From the NCBI GenBank assembly GCA_965153455.1, contig OZ234498.1, positions 15,438,001-15,502,000 on the forward strand: a stretch of DNA of 64,000 nt, read 5' to 3'. The notes under the pieces are model-generated. The model was not told the origin of the DNA. It saw only the letters and a list, made by a program, of their open reading frames with translations, and did not search any database. Each line of letters begins with the position of its first letter. Positions within the stretch are counted from its first letter, which is position 1. The translations under genes and the position numbers were made by a program. This DNA is from Sphagnum compactum. Its lineage: Eukaryota > Bryophyta > Sphagnopsida > Sphagnales. This document shows, one piece after another, positions 24,901 through 36,439 of this stretch.

Positions 24901-27262
24901 AGAGAAGGAGTTTTGCACACTAACCCCTGATTGTCTCTGACTCACAAGGCCTGACGACTGCTGGGATTCATAAATTCCTTGAGATCTGGCAAGCTGCTGC
25001 ATTTGCCGCTGCTGCTGCTGTTGTTGTGGTTGTGGCTGTGGCTTTTGTTGAGCCCTCACACCAGACATGACATTTTGGTGAAAACCCGTGTGTTGTATCT
25101 GCTGCAGCTGTTGCTGCAGCTGGTTTGTCTGTGTAGGTGGAAATCCCTGCACTGGGATCATTTTTGGTGATATCATGGACTCCACACCCCCCAAGTTGTT
25201 CCCAGCTAGTCCATGGCCTGACACTGCAGAAAACAAACTTGCCGATCCTGCAAGGTCTGCTGCATTCATTGCATAGCCATCCCCTGCAATTCATGACAAC
25301 AGCTTTAGAGTGAGGACTGATAAACAGATGAGTGAAGCCAGCTGCAAGACAAAGGCTCGCCATTAGTGTGTAGATGTTCAACAAAAGGAAGATCAAAATG
25401 GAGCAAACATACGCATGCGCAGGGGCGGGGGTTGCTGTTGCTGCTGCTGCTGAGTTAGACGCTGCTGATGCTGGTGCTGTGCATTTGAGAACTGTGACAC
25501 ATTGGGATAACCTGAGGCATTATGCAAGCCTGAACTCCCATTCATTAGGTGCTGTCCATTGGGTAGCATCAACTCATTACTGATCCCCCCATTGACCATG
25601 CCCATTGAGGCAGACTTGTGCTGTACACTACTGGTGAGCCCATTCAACCCACGATAGTGGTCATTAATCCCACCTCTAAATTGCTGGAGCTGTGCAGCAG
25701 TTACTCCACCCATCTCACTAAGGCCAGCTGATGATGCAGGTGAAAGGTTCATTGCCTGCGATGAGGTCAAACCTGGTGTGGGAATCATTTGGTTACCAAC
25801 TGTCATGCCAATGCTGGATGATACATGGCCATTTTGTGACAATCGAATGCCACCCACTTGCTGAGAAACCAAAGAATTTATTCCAGCAGCACCTGGGGTA
25901 GGCATCATGTTGTTGCTTCCAGGTATTCCAAACACATTGTTACTAGCATGTCCAGGCGTTGGTATCATGTTGCTTATGGTCCCCGGTGTCAGCATCATTG
26001 TTCCACCTCCATGAGGCATAGAATTCATGAAGCTACTTCCATTCCCAGACATGGGAATCATACTGCTCAAGCTTCCACCAACCCCTGGAAGCATTAAATT
26101 CCGTGCACTTGCTGGGGTGGGTGCTGTGTTGCCACTGTTCCCAGACATTGACAACATGTTGCTCCCAGTAGTACCAGGCGTTGGGATCATGTTGGATGCT
26201 GTCCCTGGGGTTGGAATCATATTATTGCCTGCTGCTGAGGAAGATACCACCTGAGTTGTTTGCTGGGGCTTATGCACCATCCGCTTGGCCACTTGTTGCA
26301 ACCGCTGCTCAAGAGTTGAGTAGTCCTCGTACTCCTCCTACAAAACCAACAATGGGACAACTTACATATATTCGCTTCGTAAACTGCCCCAAGTCAGGGC
26401 ACCATCCCCACATACCTACCCCACTAAAGATCACAGGAATGATAATGAGGTTGATTGTTTTACACTACTGGACACTACTACTTCAATAGAAGAAAAAGAG
26501 GTCATACCTTGCTGGCTGCATTAGTGTACAGTGCCTCCTCCAATCGCTTCACAAAATCTGGAAGTCTTTGCTGCCACTCAGGATTGCCAAGTTGCTTCCG
26601 GTTCTTAAAGAGCCGATTTCTAAAATCCAGATTACAGAAAGGCCTCAATATCCATCTCAAACTCTCCAGCATCAGAAGCTCCATACACAACATGAACCAC
26701 TAAAAGTTGGCATTTGATACAGCAATGGTGGCAGCTGCCATCATAATCTCAAGCAATCATGCTGAAGCACTGTAGCAACCTGATGTGACTTTACACCCCA
26801 ATGGATCAAACTCTAGTGAAGGGTTTTTCCTATGTGCATCAGCCACCAAGCATATCTTGGTATCAATGCTCAAAAGGGTTGGCAGTGCAGTCCTAACGTT
26901 GCAAGCTACAAGTTCTTCAGAGAAAATCATACAGTTTTTCCCATATTACTGGTGAAAATCCAGCCCATTCTATGCTGGAGTATATGCTGCAAAGATCTGG
27001 ATCTCCAACTGCAGGATTCTAAGTTACGCAACTTGATAGAATACATTAGACATGCATCCCGAACACATTCTAGCATAGATAGAACAAGAGGAAGGGAAAT
27101 GCTCACATGTTATCAGCGACATCACGGCGGAGATTGGTATTATCAGATTCAGTCTGCCATTGTCGCCATAATCCTTGCATTCCAGAGTTGTGGGTGTTTT
27201 CATTTTGCAGGGGCCCAGGAGCTTGCCCGGGCACCTGAGTCTGTGTTTGCATTTGTAAAAAC
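18906..27262 (-). CDS. HAC1: HAC-type histone acetyltransferase (p300/CBP family)
   Basis: This is a transcriptional coactivator that acetylates histones in the nucleus. Seventeen coding exons join in phase: 27262-27107 (ATG at 27252), 26619-26508, 26337-25413, 25283-24925, 24813-24682, 24562-23165, 23024-22728, 22462-22187, 22030-21902, 21759-21559, 21378-21133, 20941-20723, 20547-20408, 20206-20128, 19984-19610, 19397-19180, 19020-18906. The product is 1788 residues (Arabidopsis HAC1 is about 1700). Order: MIPTPG repeats and poly-Gln (about 90-710), TAZ1 (about 716-791), PHD-type Cys-rich region (about 1041-1170), KAT11 catalytic domain (about 1187-1450), two ZZ fingers (about 1500-1545 and 1610-1655), TAZ2 (about 1679-1750), and the plant-typical C-terminus [13 protein letters not shown]. 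The IWACPP Trp (1343) and the Tyr of RDWYLTML (1374) match the p300 catalytic Trp and Tyr. A splice acceptor 10 bp before the ATG implies an upstream leader exon. The gene looks intact. Confidence 0.96.
24330..25520 (-). repeat. CAG/CTG-rich poly-glutamine coding tracts
   Basis: Several short CAG/CAA runs inside HAC exons 3-6 encode Gln-rich segments between the MIPTPG region and TAZ1. They are imperfect (mixed CAG and CAA). Gln-rich linkers are normal for HAC proteins. Confidence 0.85.
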
Positions 27263-28840
27263 CTGAAAACTTGCTCAGCTCCCCCCACACCCCGCTACAA
27301 CTCTCAACCTTTTATGATCACTACTACGTCCCTGCCCACTCTGTCAACCTCCTCTTCCTGCGAGCCTTGCCCCTGTGCCTAGACCCTCTTGATTGCATTC
27401 CTACTTTCCTCCACACCCAAACTTAATCCCTTTTGATGATGTCGATTACGTACTAGTGCTGCCTTGCTCCTCCTCAGATTGTCACTCACAGAATCATCGA
27501 ATGCTTGCTGCAGTGTTGTTGTTGTTGTCAAGCTCAATCTTTTGTTACACCTCAAGCACAATACATCTCCCAATAAGTAGAGAATCCTCATCCACGTTGC
27601 ACACAAGCAAGTGTTCAAAACCCTTAGTGGTTGGTCTGCGATCAAGACAAAAAACACATGGTCTGTCATCAAAAGGGTAAAACCTCTCTCCTCTCCCCCA
27701 TTATGCCAGAGTGAAAAAAAGCTCTAGCAAAGAAGGAAGCTTTTGAATACACAAGGTAGAAACGCCTGCTGCTCTGAATCATGATACATTATGCTCTGAT
27801 GGAATATGAAGTGAAGCTCTTCATGATGAAGTGAACTTCTTGTTGGCAGGCCACAAAGATTCTGTCACACATACCTCAAAGCAATAATGGATGCATAGAA
27901 GAACCTAGAAAAGGGTTTGCAGAGCTAAAGAAATGTTGAAAAGAATTCTGCCACCAAAGACATATAATCCATGCCTGAATGGCATGCAAAATTCACCTAG
28001 GGTTTAGAAGATGTGCTGTTCCTGAACCACTGGAAAGCTCCAAATTGGGTCTGAAGACGCCATCCTGCCTGCCTGCTTGCTGTGGAAAAGAATAAACTAG
28101 AGAAGTGCCAATCCCGCATCCAAAACCGCACAAACTTTCTAACATTCAACACATAGGTAGCATCCCAGTAGCAGCAGCAGCAGCAATTCTGCGATCATGG
28201 CAAACCCAGAAACAGGGAATGAACAAAAACAACCGAAAGCCATGAGCGATTTACAGGACCGATCGTCCCAGAAACACTGACTCCACGGAGGTGGTGCCCA
28301 AACCCCGGCGATGATGATGATGATCACAACAACAGCCGCTGGCTGCTTTTGTCCCTCAAGCTCAGAATTGCACAACAGATAGATTTCCCACTTTCCTACT
28401 ACTACTCAGTCCACAACAACAACAGACACAAGGAAGGACCCAAGTTCCCTATTACAGAGAATCCCTCTTCCAGAAGGATTCTTCACAAACTATCCACAAG
28501 GAAGAAAAAAACCCCACAACCCACTAGGTACCCACTACCACCAAAACAATAACAACAACAACGATAGCAACAAAAGGCAGCAAATCGTATAGATATATAC
28601 CTGCCGCAAACCCAAACCCAGAGACAAAAAAAACAGCACCCCAATCACCACACACGCATACAAAACACACCAAACGGACAACGCAAACGTGTGTGGCACA
28701 AGACAGAGTGGAAGAGCAACACAGGAATCCCACCGCTGAGAGCAAGTGGAGGAAATGCGAGGCGATTTTCAGGGATGCACAAATGGGTTTGCTTTGTGAA
28801 TGAAGACAGCAGCACTGGTGCAAGTGCATAGGTAGCAAAC
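27263..28840 (-). promoter_or_regulatory. probable HAC 5' leader and promoter region
   Basis: The first HAC coding exon is preceded by a good acceptor (minus strand ttttcag ending at 27263), so at least one 5' untranslated exon should lie within the next 1-2 kb upstream. I cannot fix its donor. The region is less AT-rich than the rest, has a (GAT)n run near 28310-28323, and contains no convincing coding sequence. Confidence 0.4.
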
Positions 28841-28910
28841 ACGCGAGCGAGCGAGCGAGCGAGCGGGCCAGCGGGCAAGCCAGCCAGCGAGCAGGCGAGC
28901 GAGCGCACAG
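28841..28910. repeat. (GCGA)n and variant tetranucleotide repeat
   Basis: A run of gcga units passes into gcgg, ggcc and agcc variants. It is a GC-rich tetranucleotide block just before the larger CCAT/GAAT block and adds a local GC peak upstream of HAC. Confidence 0.9.
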
Positions 28911-28969
28911 GAGAAGCTAGGGTCTCTGGGCTCGCTGGCTGGCGCTTTTTCTGACTGACGCTGGAGGAT

Positions 28970-29835
28970 GAATGAATAAATGAATGAATGAAAAATGACA
29001 ATCCATCCATCCAACTAATGGGTGAATGAGATCTCCCAAACCCATCCATCCATCCATCCATCCATCCAATTAATGAGTGAATGAAATTTCACAAAACCAT
29101 CCATCCAGCCATCGATCCATCCATCCATCGAAATCAATTCAGTGAAAAATGACAGACTCATCCATCCAATTAGGAATGAATTTGATAAAAACCATCAATC
29201 CCATCCATCAGTGAATGATTGAATGAAAAATGAAAAACATCTATCCCATGAATGAATGAAAAATGAAAAAACATCCATCCCATGAATGAATGAAAAATGA
29301 AAAAACATCCATCCCATGAATGAATGAAAAATGAAAAAAATCCATCCATCCTATGAATGAATGAAATAAAAAAGCATCCATCCAATGAATGGATGAATGA
29401 AAATGGAAAAAAGCCATCCATCCGATCAATCAGTGAAAATGACAAAACCCATCCATCCCATGAATGAATGGAAATGAAAAATGAAAAAACCATCCATCCG
29501 ATGAATGTGAATATGAAAAATTATATCCATCCCGTGAATGAATGAATGAAAATGAAAAAGCATCCATCCAATGAATGGATGAATGAAAATGGAAAAACCA
29601 TCCATCCAATCAATCAGTGAAAACGACAGAATCATGAATAGAAATGACCAAAACCATCCATCCTATGAATGAGTGAAACTGACCAAATCATCCATCCCAT
29701 GAATGAATGAAAGAAAATGACAAAAATGATCCATCCTATGATTGAATTTAAGGAATGGCGGTTTGGTCTTTTGGCCGACCTGTTAGCCCATCCATCCATC
29801 CATCCATTCATTCATCCATCCATCCACCCATTCAT
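28970..29835. repeat. composite CCAT / GAAT tetranucleotide block
   Basis: About 870 bp are built almost entirely from alternating (CCAT)n and (GAAT)n tracts, separated by 'gaaaaatgaaaaa' or 'aaatgacaaaa' spacers. In the middle they form loose units of about 30-40 bp. Open frames of 60-140 codons on the minus strand here, with repeated His, Ser, Phe and Ile, are products of the repeat and not genes. Confidence 0.95.
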
Positions 29836-30050
29836 TCATCCATACAAATCTCTCTTTCCCTCTGTCTCTCTGTGTTTTCTTCAATTTCCTCCCCTGTTTT
29901 TTTTTCTTCTTCCTCTTCTTCTTTTTTGTGCTGGAAAGGAAGTTTGATGCAAACCTCCTTCCTTCGTCTCTTCTTCAATTGGAACCACCACCTCCTCCTT
30001 TGTTCCAAACAAAGCAGTGGGTGTTCGTGATTGCCAGGTGCATCCCAGCA

Positions 30051-30290
30051 ACACCCATCTCTGTTTTCTTTGAGTCCCAGCCTTGGGTATTTGTTGTGAT
30101 TTGGTGATGGGTTTGGGCACCACCCATCTCTGTTTTCTTTGAGTACCCAGCCTTGGGTGTTTGCTGTGTTTTGGTGATGGGTTTGGGCAACACCCATCTC
30201 GGTTTTCTTCCATTCCCAGCCTTTGCCAGTCTTGGGTGTTTGTGGTGATCGGTGATGGGTTTTGGGCACAATCCATCTCTGTTTTTCTCG
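30051..30290. repeat. 69-bp tandem repeat, about 3.5 copies
   Basis: Units start with 'cacccatctctgttttcttt', continue with 'cccagccttgggt(a/g)tttg', and end with 'ggtgatgggtttgggca'. The third copy has a short insertion and the fourth is partial. Overlapping open frames on both strands are caused by the repeat. Confidence 0.9.
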
Positions 30291-30299
30291 GCCTTCTTG

Positions 30300-33200
30300 T
30301 TGCTCCAAGTTTCAATCGGAACCCACTTCTTTTTACTAGAAATAAAGTGCATTCTACAGTTAAGCATTACAGCATACATCATGCCCAGAAGATCAAAAAC
30401 AAAACATAGTTTTTCTTTCATTCAACCGCTGCTGCTGCAGCAGCAGCAGTATTCTTTTGCTGCTTCAGGACGGTGGGTCAAACACTCTTTATGGAAGAAA
30501 CAGGAACATTTTGTCTCCTTTAATTTTAGTATTACTCAATTCCATGCAACTTTTTGGCTTTTATCAAAATGTGTGCATTGTACTTATGCATTTTGTGTAT
30601 GTGCATCTTGCTGCCTGCTCACAAAATAGAAATTGGGTCATTCCAAAATTCTGCAAACACACACCATGGAGAGATGCACCAACTTCCTAATTGCATAGTT
30701 TCCAAAACAACCCTGGTGTTGTGTGTATCCCACTGGTTTAGGGTTCTTTAAGTCAACTTTTTTCCATGATTTTGATGTTTCTGTGAATAGTTCTCCACAC
30801 ACGTACATATCCATGATTATTGTCATACAGATCTCTCTTCTTCTAGTGTTTCCTAAGTCTTGGACTCATTTACATTCTGGAGAGAAAATTGGGTTTTGAC
30901 AAAATGCACTTTGTTTCTCGGCATCTAGCCGATCTAGAGTGTGAGTTTGTTATGCATTGAGTTTAGCAACTCTGAGTAGGTATTGTATGTGATTGTGGGT
31001 TACGAAATCAAAAGAATTCCCAGGTAAAACTTTGAATTGTCCTTGCAAATCCAGTCAAGTAGTTTGTTTCATTAAGGTAGTCAACTCTTCAAAATATGTC
31101 AAAGAGCATAGATGCGGACCATATGATACAAGGTGGGACCATATGGGTGGGATGTGTGTGTCTTGTTTGGGGGAGCAGAATTGTGATCCTTAGTCTTTAG
31201 ATCTTTGGAAGGTATTTGACTCAACACATTGAGTATGCAAAATTGATCAATCAAGCATGTTTACCTGTTTCCCAACAAAAGAGGGAACTTCTTTGCTATT
31301 TCTTTTTCTCTCACAACCTCATAAAGGTTTTTTTAATCAATTAACAAGTCAATAGAGTTATATGGAAAGTAGGTGCGTTAGGAGGTTCCATCTTGAGTTT
31401 GGCCAAAACAAGGTGTGAGTGTTGAAACACGAAAATAATTGCAATTCAATCTCCAAAATCCACCAAAATCAAAGGTTGCTAGAGTTTGATACCATGTATT
31501 GCTTTTTTCCATGTTTCAAGTTGTTGTTTTTTTGTCAATTTGGTAGCAAATGCATTTCAAGCAATCTTGATTGAATGTTTAGGAAGTGTCTCCTAAAAGT
31601 TCAATTGATTTTCTTGTTGAAAGTATGTTCATAAAAATTGTGCAAGAAAGCACTAAGATCTAAGAGACAAAAATTGATGTTAGGATTAAGAGATTTGTGT
31701 TATGAAGTTTCTTTCCTCCCTATTTTTTTCAAAAGCTTACAATTCGGTGTTCAAATTGCATAATATGGAGGAAGCACTTTGTTGAACTTTTCATTTTGGC
31801 AATTGGTTGATGTTTGCACAAAGAGGATGGAGAGAGGTTCCAATCTCTAAACCATTGTTTGTGTTCTCAAAGGGTTGGTGAATAGCAAATTAAGTCTACA
31901 ATTTAGGATGGAAAGTTTTCTATTATGAGTTTTTTCCCTCAAAAGCCGAAAGGTCAATGTTATGTGTGAGTTTTTTTTATTTATGTGATGTGTGTGTGTC
32001 TTTTCCAAAATTGTGTCCACATTCTTTTGTGTTTGTCTATGTCTCCATGTGCAACCAAAGGCAAGGGACCTCCAAATCACAATTCATGCCTTTTCTTGGC
32101 CCTACCTTGTAAGGCATGAATATTATGCTGAAAATCATTATAGAATATGGTAGCTTCAAGGGATTTTACCCCCTAGAAACTAAGTGAGATGGTTCATCTT
32201 AATTTGGTTGTAAAAATATTCACATTCATCTTTTGACATTTTGTTTTCTTTGCCACCTCCTCAAATGTGCACCTAGCCCCAAACAACTTTATCACCAATC
32301 CATAACTCACAAAACTGAATATGAAACTATTTTTTCCAAAAATGATTATGGCACCCATCATAACAAAAATTCATGTTTTTTTTCAAAATGTGACAATGTG
32401 ATTGAAAACATTCAAATACACATGTCATGACGAGTCTTGTTCTTTAATTTGAAATTTTGCACAAATGTGAAAAACAAATTTTATGTTTTCCCCTAGCTAT
32501 GACCAATTTATCATACAATATCAATTGTTGATATTAAATTCATGGCAAAGGCCATTATGTACACACCTTGTTTTTTTTGTTTCTAATGTGTGTATTTTTT
32601 TGTCCAAATCTATTTCACACTCTTTTATCTCTTTTGTGTTTGTGATTCTATCTCCACATAACTAAGTTGGAGGATTTCCAAATCATTATCCTTGATGTTT
32701 TTCATAATATAAAACAACTTGTTGTCTCCAAGTCTTTCATATGATTTGTTTGGAATGTTGAACCCCAATCCAAATGACTTTAAAAATAGCTCAAGAAAAT
32801 GATTAATTTTATAAATAATTCTAATGCCCAAAAACTTTTTGATGTGATCAATGGCTGAAGTGTCCTTCATTGAAGAATCCCTTATCAGATCATCAAGCTA
32901 AAGAGGTTTGAAATTGTCAATATTTGACAAAATGGTCTTTGCTTACATAACATATAAGCTTCATGTGCACAATGTATTAACAACTATTAATCAATTTAAC
33001 CTTTAATACATGTTGGGTTACATACCATATATTGGTTGCAGCTAATTCATAAGCATTTTAACAAACTACCGTACAATATCCTACTTGTTTGTCTCACATA
33101 AAAGAATGTGAATTCACAATGTAAAAACATCCCCATTAAGGTTTTTTTTTTCAAAATGTTGAGAGTGCCAAAATGGTTACCTTTAATTCGACAATGGAAC

Positions 33201-34500
33201 ATATTTTGCTATAAGTTGTTTTAAACATATAAATGTTAAACTACATTCTTCTTCTTTTATAGCATGTGGGCAATTGGTTCTTTTTTAATGAAACCTATAT
33301 GGCCATTTTGTTTTCACAAATATCTTACATTTGACGAATGTTTAATTAACATTTAAAATGATTAACAATAGTTCAACTTTAGATTTCCTGACTATGGCAA
33401 TGAAGCAATTTTACATGTAAATATCAATTCCCCGCAAAAAAAACCCATTGCTTAATCACACAAACCAATTAGCATTCTCCCTTGGGGAAATTGAACCTTG
33501 ACCACAAAAGGTCTTGCCATTGCAACAAAAGAACCTTGCATCCAACAATCATAAACTTCATTCAATTTTCAAACATCCAAGTTTTGATCCAATGCCCGAA
33601 CCATATGAAAAAAATTCACATAAATTTTTTTACAACATATGAACAAAACCACAAATCACAATTACACACCTACCTTATACATCACCATCATTTCCTTCCA
33701 TAATGCAATTGCATCATCATAAGGGAAATTGAAAAGATGAAATTTCTTTGATTAAACATTTTAACACACAAATCAAAGTGAATAGTTAACTAATTTTGTG
33801 CAATTTATTCCTCATGAACATTGAGAGATTGTTAAATGTTCTCCCATCCTTAACAAATCTTAACACTTGAACCATCACAATTTTCATCAATTCAATGTAT
33901 TTAATGAACTTTTCATTAAGGATGGTAGAAGAATTTATTTTCTTCCATGATATTGACATTAGATTCAGATTATAATGTCTAACCATTATCCCCAAGTTGC
34001 ATTGTGGGACATAATGAACCTAAAGATGAGGATTATATATCAAGCATATGTGAATCCACATGAGGTGAGACCATAATCCCTTTCATAATATTTTGAGCAA
34101 TATAAATGGCTAACTTGATAATCAAATGTAGAATGAATGAATCTTCTACCACATAAAGGTTCAAATAGTACTAAGGGTACACAAAGCCAAGGGATATCAT
34201 AATTTCATGCTCAAAAAATCGCCTCAACAATTTTTAAAGTAGGGTTTGGGCTACTTCAACACATGAATTCTTCACTTCAATAACAAGCCTTTTGAATGCA
34301 TCTTCATAAACCTTGATCCAAAACCCATCTACTAAACTAAAAATGTGAACAACATAAGTATATCTTGCAATCTTAAAATCAATTTTTTTTAATGTTCAAT
34401 AACATGTGAACACCAAGAGATAAACAAAACATTATGAGAATGTTGAAGGAATTTTGTGAAGTTTTCCAAACACATGATCATCAAAATTGAAAATTGAATC
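30300..34500. other. gene-free AT-rich DNA
   Basis: I see no gene. The DNA is AT-rich and repeat-like. A segment at about 32100-32180 ('tagaatatggtagcttcaagggattttaccccctag') resembles 42965-43015 ('tataatatagtagcttaacggattttggcccccag') in the same orientation. This suggests a further dispersed family. Confidence 0.5.
30428..30447. repeat. 20-bp perfect CTG/CAG palindrome
   Basis: GCTGCTGCTGCAGCAGCAGC is a perfect inverted repeat formed by a CTG run meeting a CAG run. It lies outside any gene I can support. Confidence 0.9.
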
Positions 34501-34552
34501 AATATAAAGGCAAGATAATTCAACCTCATCAAGATTTACTACATTCACAAAG

Positions 34553-34960
34553 TCAATAATAATAATAACTCAACATTGAACATATTTGATGAGGGTATGA
34601 ACCACCTCCAACATGGGCATGAAACATGGCAAAACCAAGATCAATTAATTCCAAGTTTTCACAAGGAAATTTGGTTTTGTCATAATCAAAATGCATATTT
34701 ACAATCAAAGCCTTGTACTTAGCCATGACATGCTTCATTGAACTCAACATGTAAATCCATTGGGTTTTCACGTTTTTCAACTGAAAGCCCTTTATTTCGA
34801 AATTTTCGACAAGCTTTGCAACTTAAAAAAAAAAAAAGGTTTATGACGAAGGAACAAAGAGATTGCAACATTGATTCAATGTGGGATACCAAAGGCAATT
34901 TGGACAAAACTACAATCACCAAATTGATTCAATGTGCCATGTAATGTAGACTAATAAAAA
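34553..34960 (-). pseudogene. hAT-like transposase remnant
   Basis: On the minus strand the piece KNVKTQWIYMLSSMKHVMAK resembles the segment of plant hAT-like/BED transposase-related proteins usually written as NVKTRWISMLSPxKRVMAEY. In a neighbouring frame, upstream on the same strand, LSKLPLVSHIESMLQSLCSF matches the segment that normally precedes it. The two pieces are in different frames and have stops between them, so this is a decayed copy. No terminal repeats were identified. Confidence 0.55.
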
Positions 34961-35859
34961 AAATAACAACTTTATATTTGAGTTGTGATGTTACCCTAAT
35001 GCAATGTCCTTTAAACATAAATTTTTTGTCACAACTAAGGCACATTCACCTTGAACCAAAAATTTCATCCAACATTCCTCCATATTTAACAATGCATTTA
35101 AAGAGGATTACAATAATATTACCTATGGTAACATCCACTCCGCATGTTTTAAGGTTAATAATATTGGAATTTAACGTCAATCTTTCATGACCTAGACACA
35201 AACATTGTTAATTGTCCACTATAGTGACTTGATCTATGTTCACCAAGAAAAAATTAGCCCCTTGCACGACAATTACAATGGAACTAAGGATAATATCATG
35301 CATTGCCTCAACCATGCCCTAACTAATATCATATGTCCAATGTTTTTGAAGGTTTTTTTTATTTTCAAAATGCAAAAAAATTCCATGATTGTTTCAAATT
35401 TAAACATTAGGTAATTGTTGTTTAAAAGGTGGAAAAGATGACAAACTAAACCATTTATTAAATCATACAAATACAATTTATAAACATGTACATCATGGCG
35501 AATGGTGTCAAAACCTTTTTGTTGACAAAATCGACAAAAAGACGTTTTTTTTTTTTTCATGGCATGCCATGACAAAATGCATTTGAAACTCCATAATCTG
35601 GGGGAAAAAAATGAAAATTTTGATATGATGACGATGACATGGCACATTATTCCATGTCATATTAACTTGGGACTTCATATAATCATGTCATAATTTTAAA
35701 ATTAGAAATTATCTAGTGCAACATGTGACTATCTAAAATGATTAAAAAACATTTCACTAAAAATGTTTAGTCAACTAAACATTTTTTACCAAAACTATAC
35801 AAGTTGCATATTAATCAATTTTGTCATGTTTCCCAAAAAACCTAGTGAATTTGGGTAGT

Positions 35860-36340
35860 GGAAAAAAACAATATTTCTTCTTGTGATGTCATACAACCCC
35901 TATCCCAAATTCCAAGGAAGATGGATAACAATTCTTTCATGAACTCCCATTGTCCAATAGTCTTCGTTGTTCCCTATGCATGCCATGAAATCATAATTTG
36001 TTTTTGAAATCATTGGTGATGGTACACCACTTATCTTTGCACATTGGATTGTTCTGAGGTGCTAATAACGACTAGTTTTCATGACAATTTTAAAAACATT
36101 CTTCCACTTGGTCATGACAGCCTCAAATTGATTGCGACCATCAACTTGTTTTATTTTCGCCATGTGTTCCTCTCTCTTGGTTGCAACAAGAGCAATGATC
36201 TTGCCATGCTCCCAGTTGGGCTGGCGTGATTTCCTCGACACTTGGTTCAAAATTCTGGATGGATTTTCTACCTTTGTTTTCCTTTTGTGTTGGTTCAAGT
36301 ACATCATCATTTGGCTTTGAAAAACCTGCAAAGAAAAATA
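35860..36340 (-). pseudogene. MYB/SANT (trihelix)-like domain pseudogene
   Basis: A 126-codon minus-strand frame (36439-36062) contains RKSRQPNWEHGKIIALVATK with a following EEHM and WKNV. This is the first part of a MYB/SANT-like or trihelix-type DNA-binding domain as seen in plant transcription factors and PIF/Harbinger-associated proteins. The expected continuation (CKDKWCTITNDFKNK, then DFMACIGNNEDYW) follows about 50-150 bp downstream but in two other frames with a stop between. The copy is therefore broken by frameshifts. Confidence 0.6.
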
Positions 36341-36439
36341 TTCCAGATATATGTGTAGAGCTTGAAAAAACCAGTTATGTGATTTTGAAATGGAATGTAT
36401 AATTTTGAAGTAAGAATTGCAAACATAAATTGATACCAA

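Noticed and set aside
29170-29635. His/Phe/Ser-rich proteins on the minus strand
   Set aside because: They are translations of CCAT/GAAT tetranucleotide repeats.
29881-30421. Overlapping 140-160-codon frames upstream of HAC
   Set aside because: They span the 69-bp tandem repeat and have repetitive content without domains; several frames are open at once.
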